Shown: positions 43,130 through 50,997 of the stretch, in pieces
How positions within the stretch are numbered: the first letter of the stretch is position 1
How the letters are laid out: every line of letters begins with the position of its first letter
Origin: Oceanobacillus chungangensis
GTDB lineage: Bacteria > Bacillota > Bacilli > Bacillales > Amphibacillaceae
Length of the DNA: 64,000 bases
Direction of reading: 5' to 3'
Assembly: GCF_003369565.1 (NCBI RefSeq)
Contig: NZ_PIOD01000016.1
Coordinates: 84,581 to 148,580 of the forward strand
The notes under the pieces: generated by a model
Told to the model about the DNA's origin: nothing
Database searches by the model: none
What the model saw: the letters and a program-made list of their open reading frames with translations, nothing else
Translations under genes and position numbers: made by a program

Positions 43130-43209
43130 AAAAACCTGAATTACTTTTGAACACGCAATATACGCATTCAAAATTAATCCAGGTTATGCCCAAAAAGAGG
43201 TAACATTCC
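43130..43209 (-). promoter_or_regulatory. LicT-type RAT site and terminator in the bglP leader
   Basis: On the minus strand GGAATGTTACCT (43209 side) through GGGCATAACC is a variant of the ribonucleic antiterminator consensus. It overlaps a terminator whose arms CCTGGATTAATTTTGAA and TTCAAAAGTAATTCAGG are followed by six T. LicT-bound RAT would stop the terminator from forming when beta-glucosides are present. Confidence 0.72.
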
Positions 43210-43236
43210 TTCTATTCAGTATTTAATATTAATTAC

Positions 43237-43272
43237 ATTATACGACAGTTTTAATGAATGTCAACGCTTTCT
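43237..43272 (-). promoter_or_regulatory. Promoter of bglP overlapped by a cre site
   Basis: On the minus strand TTGACA (43264-43259), a 16-base spacer and TATAAT (43242-43237) form a strong sigma-A promoter. The cre-like AGAAAGCGTTGACA (43272-43259) covers the -35 box and misses the consensus only at the first base, so CcpA would block the promoter. Confidence 0.7.
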
Positions 43273-43295
43273 TTACTAAATAAACGAACTCTATT

Positions 43296-44162
43296 TTAAT
43301 AATTTGAAAAATCAGTATTTAAACTCAGCCTACTGGTAATACGATGGATATGCAAAGTTAAATAGACCTTTTCATCATTAGAAATCTCCCAATTATAATC
43401 TTGAGCAATATAGTTTGCAATTCTTTCTGTACATTGAAATGCATCTGTATATTTTTGTTTTACTTGTTCATATAGAAAATTGTCATACATATTACCCGAT
43501 TTTTCATTACGGATAAAACGAATCGTAAAAAAGCGTAGATGTGTCAAAAATCGTTCGTAATTAATCGATTCTTCATCTAATTCTATTTTAAAATAGTATT
43601 TTACGATATTTAAGATATTATTAACCATTTCAGTAACTTTAACTGCCGCCATCATATTTTCACCGGAAAGCTGACTATTGACTAAATGCAATGCGATAGA
43701 AGCTGCTTCGTCTTCCGTTAATCTAACCCCTGTTTCTCTTTCCACGATGTCAAGAGCTTCAAGAGCTATCTGGAATTCCTGTTTATAGTATCTACGGATT
43801 TCCCATAGCAAAGGGTTTTTCAGATTAATTCCGTTATTATGCCTTGTAATCGCAAAGCTCAAGTGATCGGTTAACGCAACATATAAATAATCATCCAATT
43901 TATATGTAAGACGCGATTTAGCCAATTCGAGAATTTTGTAAGATAGATCAAGGAATTTCCCTGGTGTATCTTTCATTAATTCCGCAAGCTTTAATGCTAC
44001 ATTAGAGCTTTCCAGTACAAAGGTTTTCTCAATATTGGTTGTGTCAATCATATCCCCAACCTTTTTCTGAAACGCTAAACCTTTGCCTACAACAACCATT
44101 TCCTGGTCTGATTTATTCTTAGTCATTACTACATTATTGTTTAATACCTTCACTATTTTCAT
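43296..44162 (-). CDS. licT: LicT/BglG-family transcription antiterminator
   Basis: A 288-residue RNA-binding regulator. The CAT RNA-binding domain (1-55) has MKIVKVLNNNVVMTKNKSDQ and GKGLAFQKKVGDMID. Two PRD domains follow (about 65-170 and 172-285) with the regulatory His residues in ALTDHLSFAITRHNNG and the second pair near FLTHLRFFTIRFIR and TLHIHRITSR. PTS phosphorylation of these residues switches the protein. Targets are the two RAT sequences in front of its own gene and bglP. CAGGTGTGAG precedes the ATG. Confidence 0.94.
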   Translation of the reverse strand: MKIVKVLNNNVVMTKNKSDQEMVVVGKGLAFQKKVGDMIDTTNIEKTFVLESSNVALKLAELMKDTPGKFLDLSYKILELAKSRLTYKLDDYLYVALTDHLSFAITRHNNGINLKNPLLWEIRRYYKQEFQIALEALDIVERETGVRLTEDEAASIALHLVNSQLSGENMMAAVKVTEMVNNILNIVKYYFKIELDEESINYERFLTHLRFFTIRFIRNEKSGNMYDNFLYEQVKQKYTDAFQCTERIANYIAQDYNWEISNDEKVYLTLHIHRITSRLSLNTDFSNY

Positions 44163-44218
44163 CTACACTCACACCTGAAAAGCGTATTTTATGATACTTT
44201 TACTACATATTCTTTTTA

Positions 44219-44306
44219 GAAAAAAACCTGGATTAACTAAACTGCAGATAAAAAATCCCCCACAGATTAATTAACCCAGGTTTTGCCTGCCTAACAGTAA
44301 CAACCC
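44219..44306 (-). promoter_or_regulatory. LicT-type RAT site and terminator in the licT leader
   Basis: On the minus strand GGGTTGTTACTG, a short link and GGCAGGCAAAACC (44306-44279) fit the RAT consensus of the LicT/SacY/BglG group very well. The overlapping terminator (AAAACCTGGGTTAATTAATC pairing with a distal arm ending CCAGG, then seven T) lies at 44284-44219. The gene for the binding protein is just downstream, so it is autoregulated. Confidence 0.88.
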
Positions 44307-44320
44307 TTTAAGTTAAGTTT

Positions 44321-44349
44321 ATTATATATGATTGCGGTTTCAAATGCAA
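44321..44349 (-). promoter_or_regulatory. Promoter of licT with cre-like spacer
   Basis: On the minus strand TTGCAT (44349-44344), a 17-base spacer and TATAAT (44326-44321). The spacer holds TGAAACCGCAATCA (44342-44329), a cre match with one changed position. Confidence 0.65.
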
Positions 44350-44477
44350 TGAAAAGTGTAAATTTTATAAAAAATACCAGGTATCAATACCTAGAATAAA
44401 AGGGATATTCAATTCAAAGTCAATCAATCTTGAATAGGCTTAATAATGTATGTATCAATGCGATTAAGACATACAAC

Positions 44478-44527
44478 GAAAGAGACAGGTACCACGTGCG
44501 AAATCCCATGATACCTGTTCCTCTTTC
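44478..44527 (-). terminator. Hairpin after the hydantoinase gene
   Basis: GAAAGAG-ac-AGGTA pairs with TACCT-gtt-CCTCTTTC; the minus strand carries a GGAACAGGTA core. It is one of the five related hairpins in this window and lies directly after the stop codon. Confidence 0.6.
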
Positions 44528-44530
44528 ATT

Positions 44531-45979
44531 TTATGATTTAACAGATCCTTGAAGGGACAAGTTGTTTGCCGCATATTCATCTACAGCTTCTTTTTCTTTA
44601 AATTCATCATAGCATAAACCATATGGCTTGGCCTTGATGTATTTACCTTGTCCTTTTCTTCCAACAAATTTGCCATTTTCAGCTGTCAGCTGTCCACGAA
44701 GGTAAACTTTTTCAGGTCTGCCAATCATTTCCATGCCCTCAAAGGTGTTATAATCACTTTGATGGTAACTTTCTTCCACAGTTATTTTCCCTCTGTACTC
44801 TGGATCAAAGATTACGATATCTGCATCGTAGCCGATAGCGATTTGACCTTTTCCAGGGAGGCCAACTACCTTAGCAGGATTCGTAGCAAAGAGTTCGACA
44901 AACTTTTCTTTCGTTATCTTTTTTGTTTCTACTCCATAAGTCCATAGCAGGGCAAGCCGATCTTGAGCGCTCGGACATCCATTTGGGATTTTCGTGAAGT
45001 CATGTATCCCTTTCTTCTTATCCACTTCAAAACCGCCGACATTTGCTGCATGGTCTGAGCCTACTGCCTTCAGCCATCCTTTTTGAACCGCTTGCCAAAG
45101 TGCATCTACATGCTCCTCTTTTCTAAGTGCAGGAGAACATACAAACTTTGCTCCTTCAAAATTTGGTTTTGCCAGGGATTCTTCTGTAAGCGTGAGATAA
45201 TGGGTACAGGTTTCACCGTAAATGGAAAGTCCTGATTCATAGGCATCTCTGATTGCTTCCATCGATTCCTTTGTTGATACGTGAACGAAAAATAAAGGGG
45301 AATCCGCAAGTTCCGCCATATAAATCGCTCTTCTTGTTGCCTCTGCCTCAACGATTGGCGGTCTGGAAGCTGCATGATAGATAGGATCTGTTTTTCCTTC
45401 GCTTATAAGCTGCTTTTGCAGCAGACTAACCAATTCGCCGTTTTCAGCATGAAGAAATACAGTTACTCCAGCTTCTTTAGCAACTTGCAGGGCTCTGAAA
45501 ATCCAATCGTCATTGACCATATATGGTGTTCCTTTATATGCCATAAAGAACTTTATTGTAGATATCCCTGCATCTGGAAGGGTTAAAATTTCATCAAAAA
45601 GATCTTCTGTCGGATACATGACCATTCCATGGAAAGCATAATCAACCATGGCAACGTCTTTCGCCTTTTCATTAGCTGCATTTACAGAATCCCTTATACT
45701 TCTTCCTTCTATCTGGTTTGGAAAATCCACGATAGTTGTTGTTCCACCAACAACAGGTGCATTACTCGTATTAAAATCCAGTGTTCCGAATGATCCGTAG
45801 TGAACATGCTCATCGACTCCGCCAGGAAAAACGTACTTTCCTGTGGCATCTACTATTTGGTCAGCATCATAATTTAAATCCTTACCGATTGCTACGATTT
45901 TTTCCCCTTCGACGTAGATATCTGACTTATATTCGCCTTCTGTAGATAGAATGTTTCCGTTTTTTATCAATAAACGCAT
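44531..45979 (-). CDS. Dihydropyrimidinase/hydantoinase
   Basis: Opens cyclic diamides: dihydropyrimidines, hydantoins or related compounds. The 482 residues show the cyclic amidohydrolase metal centre: His-x-His in GGVDEHVHYGSFG, the carboxylated Lys in TIKFFMAYKGTPYM, His in VFLHAENGELVS, His in FFVHVSTKESM, and Asp in KAVGSDHAANVGG. The substrate-stabilising loop and C-terminal tail KGQGKYIKAKPYG match dihydropyrimidinases. It lies after an isochorismatase-fold hydrolase gene that could act on its N-carbamoyl product; a hairpin lies between the two. GGGAGTGACATGA precedes the ATG. Confidence 0.9.
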   Translation of the reverse strand: MRLLIKNGNILSTEGEYKSDIYVEGEKIVAIGKDLNYDADQIVDATGKYVFPGGVDEHVHYGSFGTLDFNTSNAPVVGGTTTIVDFPNQIEGRSIRDSVNAANEKAKDVAMVDYAFHGMVMYPTEDLFDEILTLPDAGISTIKFFMAYKGTPYMVNDDWIFRALQVAKEAGVTVFLHAENGELVSLLQKQLISEGKTDPIYHAASRPPIVEAEATRRAIYMAELADSPLFFVHVSTKESMEAIRDAYESGLSIYGETCTHYLTLTEESLAKPNFEGAKFVCSPALRKEEHVDALWQAVQKGWLKAVGSDHAANVGGFEVDKKKGIHDFTKIPNGCPSAQDRLALLWTYGVETKKITKEKFVELFATNPAKVVGLPGKGQIAIGYDADIVIFDPEYRGKITVEESYHQSDYNTFEGMEMIGRPEKVYLRGQLTAENGKFVGRKGQGKYIKAKPYGLCYDEFKEKEAVDEYAANNLSLQGSVKS

Positions 45980-46089
45980 TCATGTCACTCCCTTTTAAAT
46001 GGATGGATACCAATTACTGCTTTTACTGCACTTATGTAGTAAGAAAGCAGGTACACCTTCTTCACTACCTAACTACCGTAAAAATCAGG

Positions 46090-46118
46090 GATGCCTTAAA
46101 TGAGGCATCCCTTGTTTA
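46090..46118 (-). terminator. Hairpin between the amidase and hydantoinase genes
   Basis: AGGGATGCC pairs perfectly with GGCATCCCT around an 8-base loop, and the minus side has TGATTTTT. It may end or lower transcription before the hydantoinase gene; some read-through is likely. Confidence 0.7.
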
Positions 46119-46123
46119 TATTA

Positions 46124-46867
46124 TTATGTCAATTGCGTTACTTGCTTTGCTTTATAACCATTGTAAACGCTGTCATCTATGCGGTTTAAATATTCAACGA
46201 CTTCATCAACTGATAAGACATCTGCAAATTTCGCGTCCATATCAAATAGATTCCATTCAACAACTCCCGGAACTCTATCACCAATCGTTCCTTCTGGTAC
46301 AATTGTTTTAAATCCGTATCCAGTAGAGTCCATTACAGTATGTCTCACACATGCACAAGCTGTTGCTCCCATAACGATTAGCGTATCTACTCCAAGCTTC
46401 ACTAACGTTTGTGCTAAATGTGTCCCAAAGAAATTACTTGCATACTTTTTATGGATCACAGGCTCTTCTGGTCTAGGTTTTAGTTTTGGATCGATTTCCA
46501 TCCATTCCGAATCAATTTCCAATTTATCCATTGGAATTTTTTCGTTCCATCTAGGTAAGTCCCATTGTTCTTTTCCTACGTAGCCTGTCGTAGTGTGGAA
46601 TATTGGAACACCAGATTTTCTCCCCGCTTCTAATACTTTTAAAGCATTTGCACAAATTTCATCATTGTTGTTACAAGTAAATGGATGTCCTTCACTCATC
46701 CAAGCTTTAGCCATATCGACTGTAGTAATAGCTGGCGCTTTACCAAAGCCCATTCTTTTTTGAAATCCTCTTTCCTTATAAATTTTTCTTGCCTCGGCAA
46801 ACGCCTTTTCTAATAATTCCTGGTCAAATTCATAATTCCCTTGATTGTCTTTATACTTTTCGCTCAT
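46124..46867 (-). CDS. Isochorismatase-fold amidohydrolase, N-carbamoylsarcosine amidase-like
   Basis: A 247-residue hydrolase. The triad of N-carbamoylsarcosine amidase type enzymes is visible: Asp in ITTVDMAKAW, Lys in VIHKKYASNFFGTHL, Cys in VMGATACACVRHTVM. Such enzymes remove the carbamoyl group to give an amino acid, CO2 and ammonia. It would complete a hydantoin or creatinine type route begun by the hydantoinase encoded next. The promoter in front is of the sigma-54 type. GAAGGAGGATTTACAAA precedes the ATG. The exact substrate is inferred. Confidence 0.85.
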   Translation of the reverse strand: MSEKYKDNQGNYEFDQELLEKAFAEARKIYKERGFQKRMGFGKAPAITTVDMAKAWMSEGHPFTCNNNDEICANALKVLEAGRKSGVPIFHTTTGYVGKEQWDLPRWNEKIPMDKLEIDSEWMEIDPKLKPRPEEPVIHKKYASNFFGTHLAQTLVKLGVDTLIVMGATACACVRHTVMDSTGYGFKTIVPEGTIGDRVPGVVEWNLFDMDAKFADVLSVDEVVEYLNRIDDSVYNGYKAKQVTQLT

Positions 46868-46920
46868 TTTGTAAATCCTCCTTCATATTTGAAAGTAGTT
46901 ATCTTACTACCTATATCTAT

Positions 46921-46937
46921 TGCAATAACCATGCCAA
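46921..46937 (-). promoter_or_regulatory. Sigma-54 (-24/-12) promoter
   Basis: On the minus strand TTGGCATG-GTTA-TTGCA has the GG and GC dinucleotides with exactly ten bases between them, as in the RpoN consensus TTGGCACR-N4-TTGCW. It lies about 55 bases before the amidase start codon and the matching activator gene lies just upstream. Confidence 0.85.
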
Positions 46938-46988
46938 CTTTTAAAATGTTCATATGAAGGGAAAAGCAATCATAAAAATCTCATTGAC

Positions 46989-47091
46989 TGTTGCGTAAAT
47001 GCAACAGCAGCTCATAAAGCAAGATAACAAAAGCGGATTGACAACGTTTTCATTTATGCAACAATATTACGAATATTGCATAAATGCAACA
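46989..47091 (-). promoter_or_regulatory. Repeated palindromes, likely activator binding sites
   Basis: TGTTGCGTAAATGCAACA (46989-47006) is a palindrome with half-site TGTTGC and a 6-base centre. TATTGCATAAATGCAACA (47074-47091) is a second, near-perfect copy, and GTTTTCATTTATGCAACA (47046-47063) has one good half. They lie 50-170 bases upstream of the -24/-12 promoter, where sigma-54 activators usually bind. Confidence 0.75.
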
Positions 47092-47134
47092 GTCTATAAA
47101 TTCCTTTGGAAACTTGATAATGCTTTATACTTTC

Positions 47135-48550
47135 TTAACTACCAATATCATATTTTTTTATTTTTCTGGAAAGAGTAGAAGGATTTATCCCTAACGCTTT
47201 TGCTGCTTTTCTCAAGGAAGTATGTTTGCTTAATGCAGACTCCAAGATAATTTTTTCATAGACCCCCATCAGAAATTCTAATTTCCCCTTATTTTCTTCG
47301 GCGTGTTTATATCCATCCATAAGCACATGTTCATTAAGAATCTTATCTGGCAGCTGTTCAAAGCCTATGACATCTCTTTCGTTCATAATAAACATGTATT
47401 CCACTATATTTTGCAATTCTCTTACATTTCCTGGCCATGAATACTTTACCAGTGCATCGATAAGCTCTTCGGATGTGATGACGTTTTTATTGTATTTACT
47501 GTTAAGATTCTTCATAAAATAATGGATCATCTCTGGTATATCCTCCAGGCGTTTCCTAAGGGGAGGAATCGTGATGGGAAACACATTTAGCCTGAAATAC
47601 AGATCTTCTCTAAATGAATTATTTTTAATCTCTTCCAGGAGATTTCTATTTGTTGAAGCGATAATTCTTACATCTAGCTTGATAGGCTTCGTGCCGCCAA
47701 TTCGAAATACTTCTTTTTCTTGAATCACTCTTAGTAATTTGGATTGAATCGGCATTGTAAGTTCCCCAACCTCATCCAAAAGTATCGTCCCAGTATTTGC
47801 AAGCTCAAACATACCAGCCTTTCCAGAGTTTGATGCACCTGTGAACGATCCAGGCATGTAGCCAAAGAGTTCAGATTCAAATAGTTCCTTAGGTATTGCT
47901 GCACAATTAACTCTAATAAAGGGTTTATCTTTTCTATTACTGTTTTGATAAATAAAGCTGCTAAGGACTTCCTTTCCTGTCCCAGATTCTCCAGTGATAA
48001 GTATCGTACTATCAAATTTAGCTGCAGTAGAAGCAAGCTTTAGCGTCTCCTTCATCGCCTCGCTTTTGTATATCAGTCCTTTTGCGGAGAAATGTTCTTT
48101 TCTTAACAGCTGCAATTCCTGAGAGTAGTGCTGTTTAATCAGATTTGCTTTTTCCAGTTCTTTTTTTAGTTTGTTTAAGCCCTCGATATTTCTTGTATTG
48201 CATATGACTCCGATAATTTCTTTCTGTGCGTTATATATAGGAGCTGCTGTTGTAAGTGCCGTTCTGCCAGAAATATATCGATGGATTAATGAAATGGACT
48301 GTTTTGTTTCTAATACTTTTAATGATGCGGATTCATTGAAGGCTTTTTCTTCTAAAAGTTTTTTTAAATTTTCCCCCAGAATATCTGATCTCTTCAGGCC
48401 AGATATTTCCTCATAAGCAGGATTGATATAAAGGACATTTGCATTACTGTCTGCTATTAATACACCGTCTGAGGAAAACTCCAATCCCCCAAATATATAG
48501 TCTGGGATTTGTTCTAATAATTCTTCTTTAACCCTCATCAAATGACTCAA
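47135..48550 (-). CDS. Sigma-54-dependent transcriptional activator with PAS domain
   Basis: About 471 residues from the TTG at 48550, which has AGGAGG seven bases before it. Order: PAS domain (about 10-120, SSDGVLIADSNANVLYINPAYE), AAA+ domain (about 155-390) with Walker A GESGTGKE, the sigma-contact loop as MPGSFTGA (usual form GAFTGA), Walker B TILLDEVGEL and sensor region RIIASTNRN, LYFRLNVFPI, then a Fis-type helix-turn-helix (SLRKAAKALGINPSTLSRKIKK). It is encoded next to its presumed target promoter. The ligand read by the PAS domain is unknown. Confidence 0.93.
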   Translation of the reverse strand: MSHLMRVKEELLEQIPDYIFGGLEFSSDGVLIADSNANVLYINPAYEEISGLKRSDILGENLKKLLEEKAFNESASLKVLETKQSISLIHRYISGRTALTTAAPIYNAQKEIIGVICNTRNIEGLNKLKKELEKANLIKQHYSQELQLLRKEHFSAKGLIYKSEAMKETLKLASTAAKFDSTILITGESGTGKEVLSSFIYQNSNRKDKPFIRVNCAAIPKELFESELFGYMPGSFTGASNSGKAGMFELANTGTILLDEVGELTMPIQSKLLRVIQEKEVFRIGGTKPIKLDVRIIASTNRNLLEEIKNNSFREDLYFRLNVFPITIPPLRKRLEDIPEMIHYFMKNLNSKYNKNVITSEELIDALVKYSWPGNVRELQNIVEYMFIMNERDVIGFEQLPDKILNEHVLMDGYKHAEENKGKLEFLMGVYEKIILESALSKHTSLRKAAKALGINPSTLSRKIKKYDIGS

Positions 48551-48915
48551 TATTTTCCCTCCTATAACAAACAACATTAAACTTTCTCTAATAATAAGTA
48601 GAACTTTTGCTTAAGAAGCAATGAAGCGCTAAGTCGAAAAGAGCCAGAAGTAGTGTCTAGGATTTCGTTCATTATTGGAAGGTTCTGTCCCTGGGCTTCA
48701 TACGAATCTGCGCGAATTTACGGTAATATGCCACCTCTATGTGTGAGCAGGGAGACGTGATGTTCCGGAGGAGGATTCTATTCATAGATGCTGATAAAAC
48801 GCATACATTCTTGCTATAGTTTCATCATACACTCATATACCATTGTAATAAAGCATAAATTATCAAAATAAATAAAATATATAGAAAAGTGAAGACGGTT
48901 ATTATCATTTTACAA
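48551..48915. other. Intergenic region upstream of the sigma-54 activator gene
   Basis: About 365 bases with no supportable gene. It should hold the activator's own promoter. I noted no riboswitch or strong palindrome. Confidence 0.45.
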
Positions 48916-48916
48916 A

Positions 48917-48962
48917 AAATACCCTAAAGGTAGACTTTTTAGTGTCCACACTATAGGGTATT
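48917..48962 (-). terminator. Terminator after the small unknown gene
   Basis: AATACCCTATAG pairs with CTTTAGGGTATT with one mismatch across a partly paired loop, and six T follow on the minus strand. Confidence 0.8.
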
Positions 48963-48970
48963 TTCTATTA

Positions 48971-49177
48971 TTAACCTTCGTATTCTTTTACTACAAAATA
49001 TTGAACGTTTGCCTTAACAAGAACTAAGTCATCAGTGAGAACAAGAACTGGGCTATCAATATTATCTTCAAATTGATTCTTTATCGAATTTCTTGCACGA
49101 GTCAGATTCGTTTCTTCTATTAAATGTCCTACTTCTCCGTTAATCATTGTAAAGGTTACTTCGTATTGTTTCTTCAT
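48971..49177 (-). CDS. Small protein of unknown function
   Basis: About 68 residues from the ATG at 49177 (GGGG about nine bases upstream); a longer frame to 49249 has no ribosome binding site. Beta-rich at both ends (KKQYEVTFTMINGEVG and NVQYFVVKEYEG) with a helix between (LTRARNSIKNQF). A good terminator follows, which supports that it is expressed. Family not recognised. Confidence 0.55.
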   Translation of the reverse strand: MKKQYEVTFTMINGEVGHLIEETNLTRARNSIKNQFEDNIDSPVLVLTDDLVLVKANVQYFVVKEYEG

Positions 49178-49401
49178 GTCCTTTTTCCCCTTATACCTAT
49201 ACATATTTCGTTTTATGTCTTCCCACTCTTGCGAAACTTCATGATTCATTTTGTCGAATATACTTGAATCCTGCTTTACTCCCGAATATGCCGGATCTAT
49301 ACATAATATGTATGCGGTAGTTTTTCACTATATTATATATTCAAATTGAAAAACTTCACAACAAACAGCCTAAGTAATTGTCACTGAATTTTTTATAGAA
49401 C

Positions 49402-49451
49402 AAAGCCTGTCTCTCTCTTCACTAAAGCTTGAAGTGAGGGACAGGCACCTT
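49402..49451 (-). terminator. Hairpin after the YxjG-like gene
   Basis: On the minus strand AAGGTGCCTGTCCCTCACTT pairs with an arm reading AGTGAAGAGAGAGACAGGCTT, with mismatches. It carries the GCCTGTC/GACAGGC core of the repeated hairpin set and ends in T-rich sequence. Confidence 0.6.
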
Positions 49452-49462
49452 TAATTCACTCA

Positions 49463-50590
49463 CTAATTAGCAGGTACTTTACCCCATACACTCTCAGTGA
49501 TGTTAATTAAGTGACTTATTTTATTCCATTGTTCTGCTTCTGTTAAGATGTTACCTTCTTCCGTACTAGAAAATCCGCATTGAGGACTTAATGCCAGGTT
49601 TTCTAAAGGAATATACTTGCTTGCTTCTTTTATTCTATCTTTAATCATGTCTGCATCCTCAAGTTCCGGAAATTTAGATGTGATCAATCCTAGTACGACA
49701 ACTTTGTCATCACGTTTAAAGCTTTTTAATGGTTCAAAGTCACCGGAACGTTTATCATCATATTCCAGGAAGAGTCCATCTACATTTAAGTCAGCAAATA
49801 TCGCATCGGATATATGATCATATCCTCCACTAGTAATATAGGTAGATTTGAAGTTCCCGCGACAAATATGCATTGTGATAATCATATCATCGGGTTTCTT
49901 AGAAATCGCATCATTTAAACAATTTACTCTAGTATTAATGATGTCCCCTACATCCATGTTGAGCTTTTCAACAACTGCGTTTATACGTTCTTCCGATACA
50001 AAGTCGATCCAAGAAGTATCGTCTAATTGCAAATAGCGGCAACCTGCATCATAGAAGGCCTGAATTGCCTTTTGGTAAGCTGCTACTGTATCTTGATAGA
50101 ATTGTTCTCTGTTCCCGTTATAATACTCATCACCCTGAATTCTCGTGAATAGCATATTCGGACTTGGAATTGCGAACTTAGCAACTTGACTTCCATCACC
50201 ATATTTTTCTACTGCATCTTTTAAGAATGTAAAGTGTTCGACCATATAATGATTATCAAAGTCTACTTTATTAACAACCTTGATGGCATTATTTCTAGTT
50301 TTTGCACCTTTGAAGTTACTTACATATTCCGTTTCAAACTGTTCGACACCTTCTAAACCGGATAAGAAATCTAAGTGCCACCATGAGCGTCTAAACTCAC
50401 CATCCGTTATTGATTTAAGGCCCACTTCAATTTGTTTTTGTACAAGCTTCTCAATCTCGATATCTTCTACCTCTTTTAAGGAAGTTTTATCAATTTTTCC
50501 ATTTGCATAATCTGCTCTAGCTTGTTTAATCGGTTCCGTTCTTAGAAAACTCCCTACATGGTCAGCTTTTAATGTTAACTTATTTGCCAT
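49463..50590 (-). CDS. yxjG: MetE C-terminal-like methyltransferase (YxjG/YxjH family)
   Basis: A 375-residue single-barrel relative of cobalamin-independent methionine synthase. Zinc-site residues are visible: His and Cys in ITMHICRGNF, Glu in LFLEYDDKRSGDF, and Cys in LSPQCGFSSTEEGN. The N-terminus LKADHVGSFLRTEPIKQAR and RYLQLDDTSWIDF are family marks. Such proteins probably transfer methyl groups to homocysteine from donors other than the classical folate, but this is not certain. I saw no S-box or T-box upstream; a hairpin at 50651-50686 is unexplained. GAAGGAGAATGCATACAG precedes the ATG. Confidence 0.88.
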   Translation of the reverse strand: MANKLTLKADHVGSFLRTEPIKQARADYANGKIDKTSLKEVEDIEIEKLVQKQIEVGLKSITDGEFRRSWWHLDFLSGLEGVEQFETEYVSNFKGAKTRNNAIKVVNKVDFDNHYMVEHFTFLKDAVEKYGDGSQVAKFAIPSPNMLFTRIQGDEYYNGNREQFYQDTVAAYQKAIQAFYDAGCRYLQLDDTSWIDFVSEERINAVVEKLNMDVGDIINTRVNCLNDAISKKPDDMIITMHICRGNFKSTYITSGGYDHISDAIFADLNVDGLFLEYDDKRSGDFEPLKSFKRDDKVVVLGLITSKFPELEDADMIKDRIKEASKYIPLENLALSPQCGFSSTEEGNILTEAEQWNKISHLINITESVWGKVPAN

Positions 50591-50997
50591 CTGTATGCAT
50601 TCTCCTTCATGTTAGCCAAAATTCTGATATTTAGAATTCTAAGAAGAGAGGTAATTACCGTAAGCCAATCCTCTTCTTTTTTGTTTGATGTTAAATAAGT
50701 ATACCATTGGTAAATCAATATAGTGTTACACCTAAAATCTATGTTTTGCTATAGCTTTAAACTATGACCCCCATAGCCCCCCATTCAATCATTACATCAG
50801 CAACTGCAACGGTATCCACTTTATCGCCATTGCTTGAATAAAAGGGTATGTTAAGCGACCATGTGAGAAACACAGACATAGAAATATTTCTGCGTTTCTC
50901 ACATGGTCGAGCATGTTCAATTGATTTTTCTGCAAATAAAACATTGATGAATCCTACATCATGTAATAATACTTATCCCAATCAATATTTCTACAAA
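50591..50997. other. Intergenic region with two hairpins
   Basis: Contains AAGAAGAGAGG and CCTCTTCTT arms at about 50641-50686 with a T run on the + strand, and a perfect 16-base-pair stem CGACCATGTGAGAAAC (50856) with GTTTCTCACATGGTCG (50894). No gene is supported; a minus-strand frame of about 40 codons over the second hairpin is probably chance or a relic. Confidence 0.55.

Noticed and set aside
50641-50686. Possible S-box or T-box in front of the YxjG-like gene
   Set aside because: Only one hairpin is present; none of the conserved riboswitch or T-box elements could be found, and the T run lies on the + strand side.
50755-50880. Minus-strand frame of about 40 codons ending ADVMIEWGAMGVIV
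   Set aside because: It starts inside the perfect hairpin and lacks a ribosome binding site; a relic cannot be excluded, but nothing identifies it.
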